A DNA stretch of 64,000 nt from Tilletia caries (Eukaryota; Basidiomycota; Exobasidiomycetes; Tilletiales; Tilletiaceae): NCBI GenBank assembly GCA_032718865.1, contig JALUTQ010000026.1, forward strand, positions 1,088,381 through 1,152,380, given 5' to 3'. The notes under the pieces were generated by a model. It did no database searches and had not been told where the DNA came from. It was given only the letters and a program-made list of their open reading frames with translations. Below, in pieces: positions 1 through 9,886 of the stretch. The stretch's first letter is position 1. Every line of letters starts with the position of its first letter. The translations under genes were made by a program, and so were the position numbers.

Positions 1-17
1 GGGTCAATGCAAACGGA

Positions 18-545
18 GTGCATGTGGACGAGCGGAAGGTTTGGGACATCACAAAGCACCCGGAGCCCAAGGACATCAAGCAAATGCAATCCTTTCTGGG
101 CATGGTCAATTACCTTTCCGATCGCATGCCCGAGGTTGCGCTCCTAACGGCGCCGCTATCCGAGATCGCCACTCAGGGAGCTCGCTTCCTCATGACTCCC
201 ATGCGGCAGGAATCCTTCAGACAAGTCAAAGACTTGGTCTCTCGGACAGTTGCTCTTTCTCCTATCAGCTCTGCTCTGGCCAAATCGAACGATCCCTGCG
301 GACGAGTTTGGGTAGTGGCAGACGCTTCTGTCAGTGGTGTGGGTGGCTGGGTTGGTCAAGGGGAGCGCCATGACAATATGCGTCCGGCAGGCTTCTTTTC
401 CAAGAAGTACACCTCCGCTCAATCAACTGGGCTACGCCAGATCAAGAACTTCTCGCCCTGGTGGCCACTCTCAATGCGTTTCGAAGTCAGCTGCTTGACG
501 TTCCTCTCACCCTCGTCACAGACAGCAAGACAGCTTCGCGGTTGA
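18..545 (+). pseudogene. Ty3/gypsy reverse transcriptase C-terminus and RNase H, frameshifted
   Basis: This open frame carries QMQSFLGMVNYL, the post-RT connection motif of Ty3/gypsy polymerases, and ADASVSGVGGW, the first RNase H aspartate motif. The true start lies left of the window; the methionine at 18 is internal. RNase H similarity leaves this frame near 425, moves briefly to a second frame, and continues in the frame of the next ORF from about 450, where QELLALV-type residues appear. The last thirty or so codons here are therefore read out of frame. The reading stops at 545 while the neighbouring frame continues into integrase. The family assignment is firm; the lesion could be mutation or sequencing error. 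Confidence 0.8.
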
Positions 546-2308
546 GAGACAAGGCCGAGCTAAAGGGAAAGTCCTGGCGCTGGGATGACTTTCTTTCTGA
601 GTTCATTGTACAGGAGATCGTTCACGTGCCTCGGACTCGCAATCAGCTTAGCGACTATCTGTCCAAGCTTGCTCTGGAGTATCCGGAGGCATTCACCACG
701 ATCTCGGACGAAGTCTGCGACCCATGCCGCGGCGAGGACGAGGACGGTCGGCTGTCGGTGCAGGGCGATCGCATTAAGGTCGTCGAGTCCCAAGCGACTG
801 AAACGGTCGACGAGCAAACGTCTTCGGGATGGGCAATGGCGTACGCAGACGATAGCACCTTCGCCGACGTCGTGGCACATCCGGAGCGGTACACAACTCT
901 CTACCGCTGGGATGCCGAGGCCGGCATGCTCTATGCGATACGGTCTGGGGAGCCAGAGCTCCTAGTTGTGCCAAAGCAGAAGCGAAGCGAGATACTACGA
1001 CAATCACACATCGGAGTGGGTCATCAAGGAGTGCGGTACACGATCTTTTCTATCAGACGACATTACTGGTGGCCGACTCTGGTCAAAGACGTGACGGACT
1101 TCTGCGCTGAGTGCGACTCGTGCCAGCGCTCCAAGTCTTCTTCGCAAAGTGCCGCTGGGTTCATTCGGTCGTTGACAATTCCGCGTGGGGCGTGGAAACA
1201 TGTGGCTATCGACTTTGTTGGACCATTTCCGGCAGGAAAATCGAGGAACAATTTTCTGATGGTCAGCATCGATCGAGCATCAACCCAGGTCCGTCTTGCT
1301 GCATGCAAGACAAACCTGACAGGCGAGGAAGCCGCGGAACTTTACCTTCGTACGGTGTACGTCCTGCATGGGTGGCCGTTGTCGTTGGTTTCGGATCGGG
1401 ATCCACGATTTACAGGCGCTTTCTGGCAAGGCTTGATGCGTGGTACAGGAGTGGATCTCAAGATGTCCACCGCTTCTCACCCCGAAACCGATGGACAAGC
1501 GGAGGCAGCCAACAAGACAGTCGTCCAAATTCTTCGGTCTTTGCTGCTGGAGAAGCGTCTTCCTCACGCCGATTGGGAGCAGCTTCTACCGCACGTTGAG
1601 TTTGCGATGAATTCATCTCTGAATCGTTCACTTGGCATGACCCCATTTGACTACATTTATGGCGAAACTCCTGCAGCTATTCCTTCCATCGTCAAGGGTG
1701 TGCAGCCAGTCAGTGCGTCCGACTTTGCCGCTCGCGTGGAATTCCTGCGGGACTGGGCGTGGGACGGCGTGATGGCTGCTCGAACGATCCAGACTCGCGA
1801 CGCAAATCGATCGCGGCGAGACGATCCGACATACGCTGTCGGTGAACGCGTCTTTCTCTCCACCACAAACTTGCGGCTTCGAGAGGACAAGAAGCGTCCT
1901 TGGGCTGGGAAACTGCTTCCGAAATGGGTCGGGCCGTTCTTAGTGCTCAAGGAATCAAGTCCGAATTACCGTCTGGACCTGCCTACTTGGCTTCGGGTCC
2001 ATCCTACGTTTCATACTCGGCTCTTGAAGCCTTGGAAGGGCGCCGATGACGTCGACGTTGAGGTCCCCAAACACGACGCCTTCGACAGCGACCTCACTCC
2101 CGTTGCTGTTGTCGATTTTCGGGACGTTAGTCTTGGAAACGAGTCGAGGCGTGAATTTTTGGTTCAATGGCGTGGGAATGTCGACGAAACTGCGCCTGCA
2201 GATACGTGGGAGGACGCAATTAACGTTGTCGACCACTTCCCCAACCTCCCCGCCAACCTCACTCAAGGTCCACGCACACGTTCTTCCACAAAACGATCCG
2301 CCATCTAA
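461..2308 (+). CDS. Ty3/gypsy RNase H tail, integrase and chromodomain polyprotein segment
   Basis: This 615-codon frame starts in the RNase H domain (VTDSKTASRL). It continues with a zinc-binding region (HIGVGH near residue 180, CAECDSC near 215), the integrase core with D in AIDFVGPF (about 250), D in VSDRDPRF (about 312) and E in DGQAEAANK (about 347), then a GPY/F-type module (GPFLVL...HPTFHTRLLKPW, about 490-525). The last 70 residues (FLVQWRG...ADTWE) look like a chromodomain, which in chromoviruses guides integration to heterochromatin. The methionine at 461 is not a natural start; this is the distal part of a Pol polyprotein joined through a frameshift to the preceding ORF. All three catalytic acidic residues are present. 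Confidence 0.9.
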   Translation: MATLNAFRSQLLDVPLTLVTDSKTASRLRDKAELKGKSWRWDDFLSEFIVQEIVHVPRTRNQLSDYLSKLALEYPEAFTTISDEVCDPCRGEDEDGRLSVQGDRIKVVESQATETVDEQTSSGWAMAYADDSTFADVVAHPERYTTLYRWDAEAGMLYAIRSGEPELLVVPKQKRSEILRQSHIGVGHQGVRYTIFSIRRHYWWPTLVKDVTDFCAECDSCQRSKSSSQSAAGFIRSLTIPRGAWKHVAIDFVGPFPAGKSRNNFLMVSIDRASTQVRLAACKTNLTGEEAAELYLRTVYVLHGWPLSLVSDRDPRFTGAFWQGLMRGTGVDLKMSTASHPETDGQAEAANKTVVQILRSLLLEKRLPHADWEQLLPHVEFAMNSSLNRSLGMTPFDYIYGETPAAIPSIVKGVQPVSASDFAARVEFLRDWAWDGVMAARTIQTRDANRSRRDDPTYAVGERVFLSTTNLRLREDKKRPWAGKLLPKWVGPFLVLKESSPNYRLDLPTWLRVHPTFHTRLLKPWKGADDVDVEVPKHDAFDSDLTPVAVVDFRDVSLGNESRREFLVQWRGNVDETAPADTWEDAINVVDHFPNLPANLTQGPRTRSSTKRSAI

Positions 2309-2370
2309 ACATTCTCAGTTCGATCTCGCCCTCTCGTTCTTCCTCCTGGACTCGCTCTGTTGGGGGACAG

Positions 2371-2612
2371 TGTAGGGCCTGAGTCTGTCCCTTCCTTTTC
2401 TTCTATTCGTTCCCTCTTCACACTCCAACGGTGGTTCGTCGCGATCACCTCCACAATCCTCCGTGATCATTTTCTCTTCCATCCTTTTTCACTCTCTCTT
2501 CCTCTTGGACGTGTTGTACATACATCTAGCGGACCACGAGCTAGAAAAATCACAACCAAGCCCGTTACTGTCGACTCTGCCTGCTCTGAGGTTCGCGACC
2601 CTTCACCTTCGC
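2371..2612 (+). other. Putative start of 3' LTR; no gene
   Basis: The sequence begins TGTAGGGCC immediately after a purine-rich tract that could prime plus-strand synthesis. It is pyrimidine-rich and non-coding. The 5' LTR is outside the window, so the LTR length cannot be measured and its right end was not located. Confidence 0.4.
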
Positions 2613-2935
2613 ATGGTCGCGGCTCGGCAGCAGGAGGAGCTGACGCTGGAGGACAAGCTTCAAGGGCTGGAGGCGCAGCTGGCAGCTCTATCGTTTGGAG
2701 CGGACGCAGGCGCGCTGTGAAGTGATGATGATGATGATGATGATGATTGATTTTCAAGTGCGAGGTGAAAGAATTACAACGGAGACTTTCGATGCTCAAC
2801 AAAGACGAGCACGGGCGCACCGAGTCAGTACAAGACCAACTCCATTCTACCCATCAGAGGTTCCCGAGAGATGCGCAGGCGCGCGTTGTCCTAACTATGC
2901 CTGCTGGAGGACAGGAGGCTGGTGGTTGCAGTTGA
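2613..2935 (+). pseudogene. Possible coiled-coil protein fragment split by a GAT repeat
   Basis: An ATG at 2613 opens MVAARQQEELTLEDKLQGLE, continuing as leucine-heptad sequence (LEAQLAAL). A second frame continues LERTQARCEV, and beyond the GAT repeat a third stretch reads KELQRRLSMLNKDEHG. Together they look like one coiled coil interrupted by a frameshift and by the microsatellite, or by a 37-nt segment (GTGATG...TTTTCAAG) that could be an unusually small intron. I do not recognise a family. It lies between a Ty3/gypsy LTR and a LINE fragment, so it may be an old gene end hit by both. Confidence 0.3.
2723..2747 (+). repeat. (GAT)n microsatellite
   Basis: Eight tandem TGA/GAT units in a run within the putative coiled-coil fragment. 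Confidence 0.9.
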
Positions 2936-2940
2936 AGGCA

Positions 2941-3552
2941 TTAGATGCCCGAGCATACCGTGCGAAGGCGAGAGAGCCCTGCGGAGAGTCGAGTAGCCAC
3001 GGGAGGGAGATTCGACCGCTGTCGTCGTGGAGTAGGTGCTGGAGAGTGGAGGGGGCCGTAGGTCTCGTAGAGTAGGGGGTGCTCTGGAGTTTTGAGGGCT
3101 TCGCATCGGCAGTTGAGAGACGCGTCGTCGTGCTGGAATCGTTCGTGATATGGCGCAAAGTCGCCGTGCCCTGTGCGCACTGATAGCAGCAAGCCATGCA
3201 GTCGCCGCGGGAGAACCAGGTCGGGAGAAGGGCGGAGTGTCGGGGCCCGTACCCTGTATTGCGCGTAGTGTTGGTGCTCGCCCTTGATGAGGTCCCACCG
3301 CAATGACCAAACCTCGTGGAGCTGCTGCCGGTCCCAACGCTGGAAAGAGGCGAAGGTGCGCTCTTCCCACACTGCCTCATCAGGCGCGCGTCCGTCCACC
3401 GCCTTGCGCTCCGCGCCAGCTCTTGCCAGCTGGTCCGCACGCTCGTTTCCCTCAATTTCCGAGTGACCGGGGGACCCAGGCGATGGTGAGGCGGTGCCGG
3501 ACGTGCGCGCTGTGAAGTATTCCCTTTCGACTTCTTGTCGTGAACCGTGCAC
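2941..3552 (-). pseudogene. Non-LTR retrotransposon (LINE) RNase H domain and C-terminus, fragment
   Basis: The minus-strand frame contains PGHSEIEGNERADQLARAGA, the classical RNase H C-terminal signature seen in Tad1/I-like LINEs. About 80 residues later comes LLSVRTGHGDFAPYHERF followed by CRC...PEHPLL, resembling the cysteine/histidine tail that follows RNase H in such elements. A second minus frame from 3787 to 3452 supplies LTIAWV just upstream of PGHSEIEG, showing a single frameshift near 3465. The reverse transcriptase and endonuclease regions are missing, so this is a 5'-truncated dead copy. The clade (Tad1-like) is a guess from the RNase H plus C-tail arrangement. Confidence 0.7.
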
Positions 3553-3789
3553 TAATCTTGTAGCAAGGGCTCACCAGTGCACTTTGGCACGTTTGAGCTG
3601 AGTAATCACTGAAACTCTGCAGCAACCTTGGTCCGAACAGGGAACCGGAGTTGTTCGATGATGTCGAGCTCTCTCTCCACATCTTTTGCAGAGGAGCCAC
3701 AGTATGATTGAACGGCACATCTCTGGAAATCATAGGGTAGAGGATGAAGTGAGAAGTCATCCAGTAACGTTTCCTGTCGCATGCCATGA

Positions 3790-4186
3790 CTCACCGGAAC
3801 GATACTAGGCTAGAGATCGTTGTGCGTGAGGGTCATTCCGATCTGAGGAGGCGATACCTTAGTGGACTCAGAGCAGAACGAGAGGAGGGCATAGGACGTT
3901 TTGTGATGTTAATGTATGGCAGCTAGGAGATCACTTGCGCAACCACACATCACAAAGCCTCGCAGTCAGAAATTGAACTTTGAACAGAGTAGACGATAGA
4001 AGAGAGACACGGGGTGGTCCTCGAGAACGGAGCCTGGGCCGATCAGCCGAAACAATGATCAATGATCATTGCCTGTAAAGTTACGTTCGATGGAGCATCG
4101 CATCTTCCTGAGTTCCTCCATCATCACCTTCTTTCTGTCTTCTGATCGCTCGGGTTCTCTCGCTCTGCAACTGAATTCAGTCAAAG
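3790..4186. other. Non-coding; probable left terminal region of the Ngaro-like element
   Basis: No coding stretch is convincing here. The segment directly upstream of the Gag ATG should hold the left terminal repeat and promoter of the YR retrotransposon. I could not find an obvious copy of it downstream of 9321 by eye, so split direct repeats are not demonstrated. Confidence 0.3.
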
Positions 4187-6474
4187 ATGGTGCGTGGCAT
4201 ATCTGCATCTGTCGAGCCCTCTGTGACTCTCGCGCAAGACAAGCAAGCTCTCTACGAGAAGCAAGCTGAGGGCGACAAACTGGCCAACTTCATCATCGAC
4301 CAATGCGAGCCCGGTACTCTCGAAGAATTCCTCGCGCTTCGAGGCACTGGCCTCTCTGCGGAGGAAGCGATTGCTGAACTGGGACTCAACTTCGAAGATT
4401 TCGAAGAGCCTGACGTTTCGGAACCTGCTCTGGACACTGAAGACAAGCAAGCCGACACTGGTCGCACTACTCGAGCTCGATCGGCATCTGTCCCGTCCAA
4501 GAAGGTGAGCATCTTTCTGTACCCTGTTCCTGTTTCTCTTGTCCCTCTTCTCTACCAGAGGGGTTTGTTCTACCTGCCTCTCGTACAATCATGCGTTGCC
4601 ACTCGGTTACATGCGTCAAAACCTGACTGTATGCGCTTTCAATCTGTTCTTCTTCTGACACTTGTCTCTTACTCTGTTTTTCTTCCACCAGTCTGCTGGC
4701 AAGAAGAAGGCTACGCCTCAGGCACAGGTTGAGGAGTCCTCTCCCCGTGTCCAGGTTAGTCCAGTATCTGTTGACCTATCTGTTCTGTCTTGCCTTGTTA
4801 CTGATCTGTCTTCTGTCTGTTCCTTTCTGCTTGCTGCTACAGCCAACTGCCTCAACCTCTAAGACCTCGGGCATCAAGAGGATCAGGGTTGTATCGACGA
4901 GCTCTGAAGGTAACGAGCGCGGCGTCCCCAAACCTCGAGTCGAATCAGAGACTGGTGAAGCGGAATCGGTCTCGGTCACTCGCGACATCCCAGCTCCAAC
5001 TCTGGGACGACCTGCCCAACCGGTACTGTCCAAGGTTCTTGCTCGACCGACAGCTGCCACTCGCTTTTCGACGCCCCCTACGTCTGCTCTGTCTCTCGCC
5101 TCGGTTTTTCAGCTCAGCCCTCCTTCAAAGAAGGCCAGCAACGAGATCCTCAGCCGCTCCAAGAGGATTCTCTTGAAGCTGAGGCCGTCGGTTCTGACTC
5201 GATCCTCCAGCCTCCTGCGCCCACCACGGGCTCTGAGCTTGGTCTGTTTGGTCCCTCTGAGTCGACCTTCTCCTTCAATCAAGCTCCTGCTCAAGACTCG
5301 GGACCTTCACTCTCGCCCTCGATCGGTCTCGCCATTGGCTCTCCTGCTCGGTACCCAATCGGCGCAGCCCACATCTCAGGTCCTCCTGCTCCTCCGCTGC
5401 TCACTCGAAACAAGACTATTGCTGACCCTCTGGGGCATGTCGGATACAATCCCAACGGGGTAGTCGGCTCGTTCTTCAAGATGCCAGCCACATCGGTGAT
5501 CGAAAAGGTGGCGGCTCCGATATATGTCCCGCTGTGGCATTTCACAACCGAAGGCATCGCCGAGGGCTATCACCACATGTCCAACTGGACCGAAGTCGGT
5601 AAACGTCTGGCCAACGTTCTGCAGTCTGAGGTGGAACTGCCGCCGATAAAGATCCCCGACGAGTTCATGGGATTCGAAACCTTCTTCCAAGCTGCTGACT
5701 ACCAAGTCAAAGTCCTGCGCGAGATCGCCAAGGGCGAGATCGACCCTCTCAAGCAGATGATGCTGTCGGAAGAGGCGGCTATATGGACGGCCGCATACAA
5801 CGAGTGCCTCAAACGCAGACTCGCGAACAAGTCTCGACTGGGCGCTCATCATGCGCTACATCTTCTACCTCCGCTCTCAGTACTACTCGATACCGGTGGG
5901 CCCGGCTCGGATCAACCCTTCTCTGTGGCAACCGGCCATCTGGGACACGGTTCTGTCTGAGCGACAAGGCTCGCAGCTGTCCGGCTCAACTGCTTACTTC
6001 CCATCTGGACAAGTTCAGCAGCCACAGCACTTGGCCTTCCAATACCAGTCCCAGCCCTTTGCTCAGCAGCAGCAGCAACCGGTTCAGCAGCAGCAGCAAC
6101 AGCAAGCTCAGGGCCAAGGATCCTCGTCTCGTAAGAAGGCGGCCAAGCAACAGCAGCCCTTTCAGTCTGGCTCCCGAGGTGGTACCCAGGCCGCCCCGGG
6201 AGCATGTGTCATCTGCGGAAAGACCACGATCCCTCACAACTTCAAAGAGTGCAATTCTCCACCAACCGGAAAATCTGCTCCCTTTGCTTCCCGAAACGAA
6301 GCCGGTCACCTCGTTCGCATCTCGGACGGAGCAGCTCTCTGCATGCGATGGAACCGTACCTCGTGCGGCAACCAACGCTGCTTCCCACACCAGTGCAGTA
6401 TCTGCGGAGCCACTAACCACGGTGCACAACAGTGCAGTCTTGTGGGCGCGACTGTTCCCGGACAGAGCGCCTGA
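4187..6474 (+). pseudogene. Gag-like protein of the Ngaro-like element (introns, one frameshift)
   Basis: The ATG at 4187 opens MVRGISASVEPSVTLAQDK. Exon 1 ends at 4504 (AAG|GTGAGC); intron to 4691; exon 2 4692-4754; intron to 4842 (CTACAG). The third exon begins PTASTSKTSGIKRI; near 5113 a TTTTTCAG precedes a frame change to the frame running EDSLEAEAVG through MPATSVIEKVAAP. At about 5838 a one-base shift moves to MRYIFYLRSQYYS. The C-terminal third has glutamine repeats (6062-6105), a first Cys cluster (CVICGK) and a canonical CX2CX4HX4C zinc knuckle, CSICGATNHGAQQC (about 6392-6433), as in nucleic-acid-binding Gag proteins. The stop is at 6472-6474. Introns inside a retrotransposon Gag are odd; they may be simple frame lesions that resemble introns. 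Confidence 0.65.
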
Positions 6475-6495
6475 GGATCGGCCCTTCAACCCTGA

Positions 6496-8075
6496 TGCCT
6501 CGAGAAGGCTCTTAAAGAGCTCAACCTGATCCATGCTTTCCCAAATCTCGCCGGACACATGCGAGATGGATTTGGTTTCGGCATCCCACCAATCCGCAAG
6601 ACTCAAACCGCTGACAATCACTTCTCTGTTCGCCAAAATCCTGCTGCACTTGACAAAATCATGGTCAAGGAAACCTCGAAGGCTAGGTGGGCCGGGCCCT
6701 TCTCACGACTGGAGATAGAGAGCATTCTCCACAGCCCTTTCCAAACCTCGCCACTCAAGTTCCTCGTCAAACCGAATGGCGATCTGCGTCCTCTGCAAAA
6801 CTTCTCGTTCCCCTACGACGACTCGTATCCGAGCATCAATTCATACATCGACTCGAACCATTTCTTGACAGAATGGGACGGAGTACGCATCGTCCAACAA
6901 CAGATTCGGGACCTCAAGTCCCGGTACTCCTATCTCGACGCTGCCACTGCTGACGCCAAGGAGGCTTTCAGAGCCTGCCTTGCGCGATTTGACCAACTTC
7001 CGGGAACGGTCATCAAGTTTGGTCCAGACCAGTTTATCTGGACCTATTCATGGGCTTCGGCCTTGCATCTGCGACCGGAGTTTGGGGAACGGTTGCGGAC
7101 GCACTGAAGGCAATCCTGAAAGTCAGGTTGTCAGGAAAACTAGAGCTGTCCAAGTGGGTGGACGACTTCTTCTTGTTCCGTCTTGACCCAACCTTGTCCA
7201 TCGATCAAGTCATGGAGGCGGTTCAAGACATTCGGTTCCCTTGGAACCCGGAGAAGACAACGGACTTTTCGAAGCTGCCTCGGTACATCGGCTGGGATTG
7301 GGACTTAGACAATCTCAGGATGATCCTGCCTCGAAACAACAAGGACAAGTACGTCGACAAAGCGAAGGGCTTCCAAGAATCGACTCCCCGATCGCTGAAG
7401 GAAGTAGAGGAGCTGGTCGGTTCGCTGCTGCATGTCTCAATCGTTGCGAGAGACCTCTGCCCCTACCTTGCTGAACTGTTCAAGATGTCGGCTCTCTTCG
7501 ATCCCTCGCTGCCCCTCAAGAAACACTACGTTCCGGTCCAAGTTCGGCATGACATGGCGCAGTGGATAACGGCTCTGTCTGCCACTCCCTTCGTCCGGTC
7601 CTTCAAGGTGTCGGAGAATCAGTTCGGAGATGTGGTCTATGTAGACGCATCGACTGAATGGGGGATCGGAATCGTTGTAGGTGAACGATGGGCTGCTTGG
7701 AAGTGGTTGCCCGGTTGGGATGCTGAGAACCGAGGCATCAACTGGGGAGAAGCGGTAGCTCTGGAGCTGGGTCTGCGTGCGGCTGTGGCGTACGGCGCGG
7801 CTAAGAAGGTCGTCACCTTCTGGTCTGACAACCAGGGTGTCATCGGCTCGTACAAGAAGGGATTCTCTCATTCGGCACACATCAACTCGGTGCTGAAGAG
7901 AGTAGTCCAGCTCGAGATGGAGCACAGGCTCCACGTCAAGATCGACTATGTCGAATCGGCTCTGAACCCTGCCGACGCTCCCTCTCGCGGAGAAGTTCTG
8001 CCCGGTCCTCAACTGAAGGTCCCGGACATCCCCCCATCAATCTCTGTCTTTCTCGATGAGGTACGGGTCAATTGA
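6496..8075 (+). pseudogene. Reverse transcriptase-RNase H of the Ngaro-like element, one frameshift
   Basis: The first half (open from 6496, first Met at 6559) contains KFLVKPNGDLRPLQNF and LDAATADAKEAFRACL, the RT fingers and motif A. A one-base shift near 7045 moves to the frame from 7050, which contains KWVDDFFLF (the YxDD-box equivalent, with W for Y) and a DASTEWGIG RNase H motif near residue 196, then FWSDNQGVIG near 258 and NPADAPSRG near the end. This RT/RNase H type is shared by DIRS and Ngaro elements. The frame ends at 8075 and overlaps the recombinase ORF by 20 nt in a different frame, an arrangement typical of these elements. Confidence 0.8.
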
Positions 8076-9321
8076 CTACGTTCTCAAAGAGAACCGGCGG
8101 TTCAATGCCAACAAGAAGCTCGAGTTCAGCGCCTTCGGGGTGAGGCAAGATCTGGATTCCTCGTTTCCGTCGGCATTCCCGCCTCCCAAAGGCATCACAG
8201 CCTTTCCAGATTCGGAAGAAGCTTTACGACAAGATCTGTTTCCGAATGTCGCAACTCACGAACGTCTGCTCTCTTGGAGGCCGGGCCTAACAGCGGCCGC
8301 TCCTCTCACTCTCGCATCTGGCAAACTCTTCCCTGCATCGGTCGTACACAATCAAGTTCGGTCTGCTCTCCACGCCTCCCTAGAGCCTTCAACTCGAGCG
8401 AACTACGGTTCTGCAATCGGCGTCTTTCTCAAGTTCTGTTTCTCAGCTGATCTTCTCGTTCAAGACATCTTTCCGATCACACAAGGCCTCCTCCTCGCGT
8501 TCGTCTCGTCGGCATACGGCTCCAAGTCAGACAGGACGGTCCGGAATCATCTGTCGGCCCTCAAGGCTTGGCATGAGATGTGGGCGTTGCCCTGGACAAG
8601 GTATGGCCTTGTTGATCGGGCCCTTCAAGGGGTAGCAAAATGCGCCCCGGGCAAAGCTGCTCTCCGACCTCCAATTCAAGTCGTGGACCTTTCTGCTGTT
8701 CAACTCTTCCTCCAACCTTCGACCAACCCGCTACATGCGGCTGTCTGGACTTGCTCCCTCTGTGCTTTCTGGGCAGTTTGCCGACTTGGCGAACTCACGG
8801 TTCCTTCTCCTCTCCTCGTCAACCCGGCAAGACACGTTTGTCGGTCACACGTTGGTCAATCTCGTTCTGTCGGTCAAGATCTTGCGGCTCTACAGATTGA
8901 TCTACCCTGGACCAAGACCACCGGCACGGATGGCATGGCAAAGATCATTTCCTCCCGAGACGACGAACTTGATCCCCTTCACGCTCTGCAGTGGCATCTT
9001 CACCTCAACTCTTCAACCACTGCCGATCTCGACTCAACGCCACTCTTCTCGTACAAGGTTTCTGCTGGTTCTGGCTTCCGTCTCGTTCCCCTCACCAAAG
9101 GCAAGATGCTGGAGGTGTTCTCTGACGCACTCCTCAGAGCTCGACGACCAACCTTTTCTGGGCACTCCTTCCGGATTGGAGGTGCGACACACTACTGGCA
9201 TCAAGGAGCCACGGTCGATCAGATCAAGCTTTTGGGTGGTTGGGCGTCGGACTCCTTTCGGGTATACCTGCGTGATCCCATTGCTGGCATTGCTCCATTG
9301 CAGCAACAGTTAGGGGGATAG
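8056..9321 (+). CDS. Tyrosine recombinase (YR) of the Ngaro-like element
   Basis: A 421-codon intact ORF. The C-terminal half shows the tyrosine recombinase catalytic set: R243 in AVCRLGELT, H370 and R373 in SGHSFRIGG, W396 in LLGGW, and Y404 in SFRVYLRD. The N-terminal half (STRANYGSAIGVFLKFC, residues 112-128) matches the core-binding domain that opens such enzymes. It would integrate the circular cDNA by strand exchange without target duplication. It overlaps the RT-RNase H ORF end by 20 nt. All catalytic residues are present, so the recombinase itself could be functional even though upstream frames are broken. Confidence 0.85.
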   Translation: MRYGSIDYVLKENRRFNANKKLEFSAFGVRQDLDSSFPSAFPPPKGITAFPDSEEALRQDLFPNVATHERLLSWRPGLTAAAPLTLASGKLFPASVVHNQVRSALHASLEPSTRANYGSAIGVFLKFCFSADLLVQDIFPITQGLLLAFVSSAYGSKSDRTVRNHLSALKAWHEMWALPWTRYGLVDRALQGVAKCAPGKAALRPPIQVVDLSAVQLFLQPSTNPLHAAVWTCSLCAFWAVCRLGELTVPSPLLVNPARHVCRSHVGQSRSVGQDLAALQIDLPWTKTTGTDGMAKIISSRDDELDPLHALQWHLHLNSSTTADLDSTPLFSYKVSAGSGFRLVPLTKGKMLEVFSDALLRARRPTFSGHSFRIGGATHYWHQGATVDQIKLLGGWASDSFRVYLRDPIAGIAPLQQQLGG

Positions 9322-9504
9322 CGGTCGTCCATTCTGGTTTCTTTGCTGCTCTTCTTCCTGCTTCCTGTTACCATCGTCAGCATTTCTCTGTTCTCTTGTC
9401 ATCATCGTCAGCATCACTCTGTTCTCTTTTGTTCTCAATCCTGTTCTGCATTCTGTCCTGTTACGATGAATCAATGTCTGTTGCAGTGCTTGCCAGGATA
9501 TTAT

Positions 9505-9745
9505 GACCGGGAGGAGTCCTACAGGTCATATGACCTAAATAGGAGTCATAAAGTCATAAGTCATATAACGATAATAGGAGTGGCCAGGGAGGTCATGTCA
9601 TATGACCAGATCCCGGGCGAGCCAGTCATAATATGACATTATGACCAAGATTATGACCGGTTTCCTGTCATATTTTGAATGGTCCTATTAAGATTCCTAT
9701 TGTCATAATAAGACTCCTAAATATGACCCAATTATGACTTGAGCT
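9505..9745. repeat. AT-rich cluster of GGTCATATGACC-type palindromes (left)
   Basis: A 240-bp AT-rich island in GC-rich surroundings. It is built from short motifs in both orientations: GGTCATATGACC (9524-9535), TAGGAGTCAT, GTCATATGACC and ATTATGACC. The same motifs recur in opposite orientation at 13844-13961 beyond the hAT transposase. I read them as left and right subterminal repeats of one DNA transposon, the sites where hAT transposases bind. Confidence 0.6.
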
Positions 9746-9886
9746 CTAATTTTTGACCTGGCGCGGGCGTTGAGTGGCGGCGTTTTCAGTATAAAATTAA
9801 GCATTTTGACACCTTCCGTGTCTCCCGCATCCCCCTGCCTCTCCTCCCGATACAGGAAAAACGCTCCGAAGCTCGGGATCTCTAAG

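Larger units (their letters stand above)
1..2370 (+). mobile_element. Ty3/gypsy chromovirus-type LTR retrotransposon, 5' part outside window
   Basis: The window opens inside the pol gene of a Ty3/gypsy element. From left to right one reads the end of reverse transcriptase, RNase H, an integrase with HHCC and DDE motifs, a GPY/F module and a chromodomain-like tail, the order known for chromoviruses. After the stop at 2308 a purine-rich tract ending TTGGGGGACAG (2360-2370) is followed by TGTAGGGCC, a plausible 3' LTR start. At least two frameshifts near 425-455 separate RNase H from integrase, so this copy is probably dead. Confidence 0.85.
4187..9321 (+). mobile_element. Ngaro/DIRS-like tyrosine-recombinase retrotransposon, nearly full coding length
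   Basis: Three coding blocks follow in the order Gag (zinc knuckle), reverse transcriptase-RNase H, and tyrosine recombinase, which defines the YR (DIRS/Ngaro) retrotransposon group. These insert through a recombinase rather than a DDE integrase. No DIRS-type methyltransferase domain was seen after RNase H, favouring Ngaro over DIRS1. Frameshifts near 5838 and 7045 and a frame change near 5115-5165 interrupt the reading frames. An imperfect tandem repeat of about 33 bp (ATCGTCAGCAT...CTGTTCTCTT twice, 9374-9430) lies 3' of the recombinase. Confidence 0.8.
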
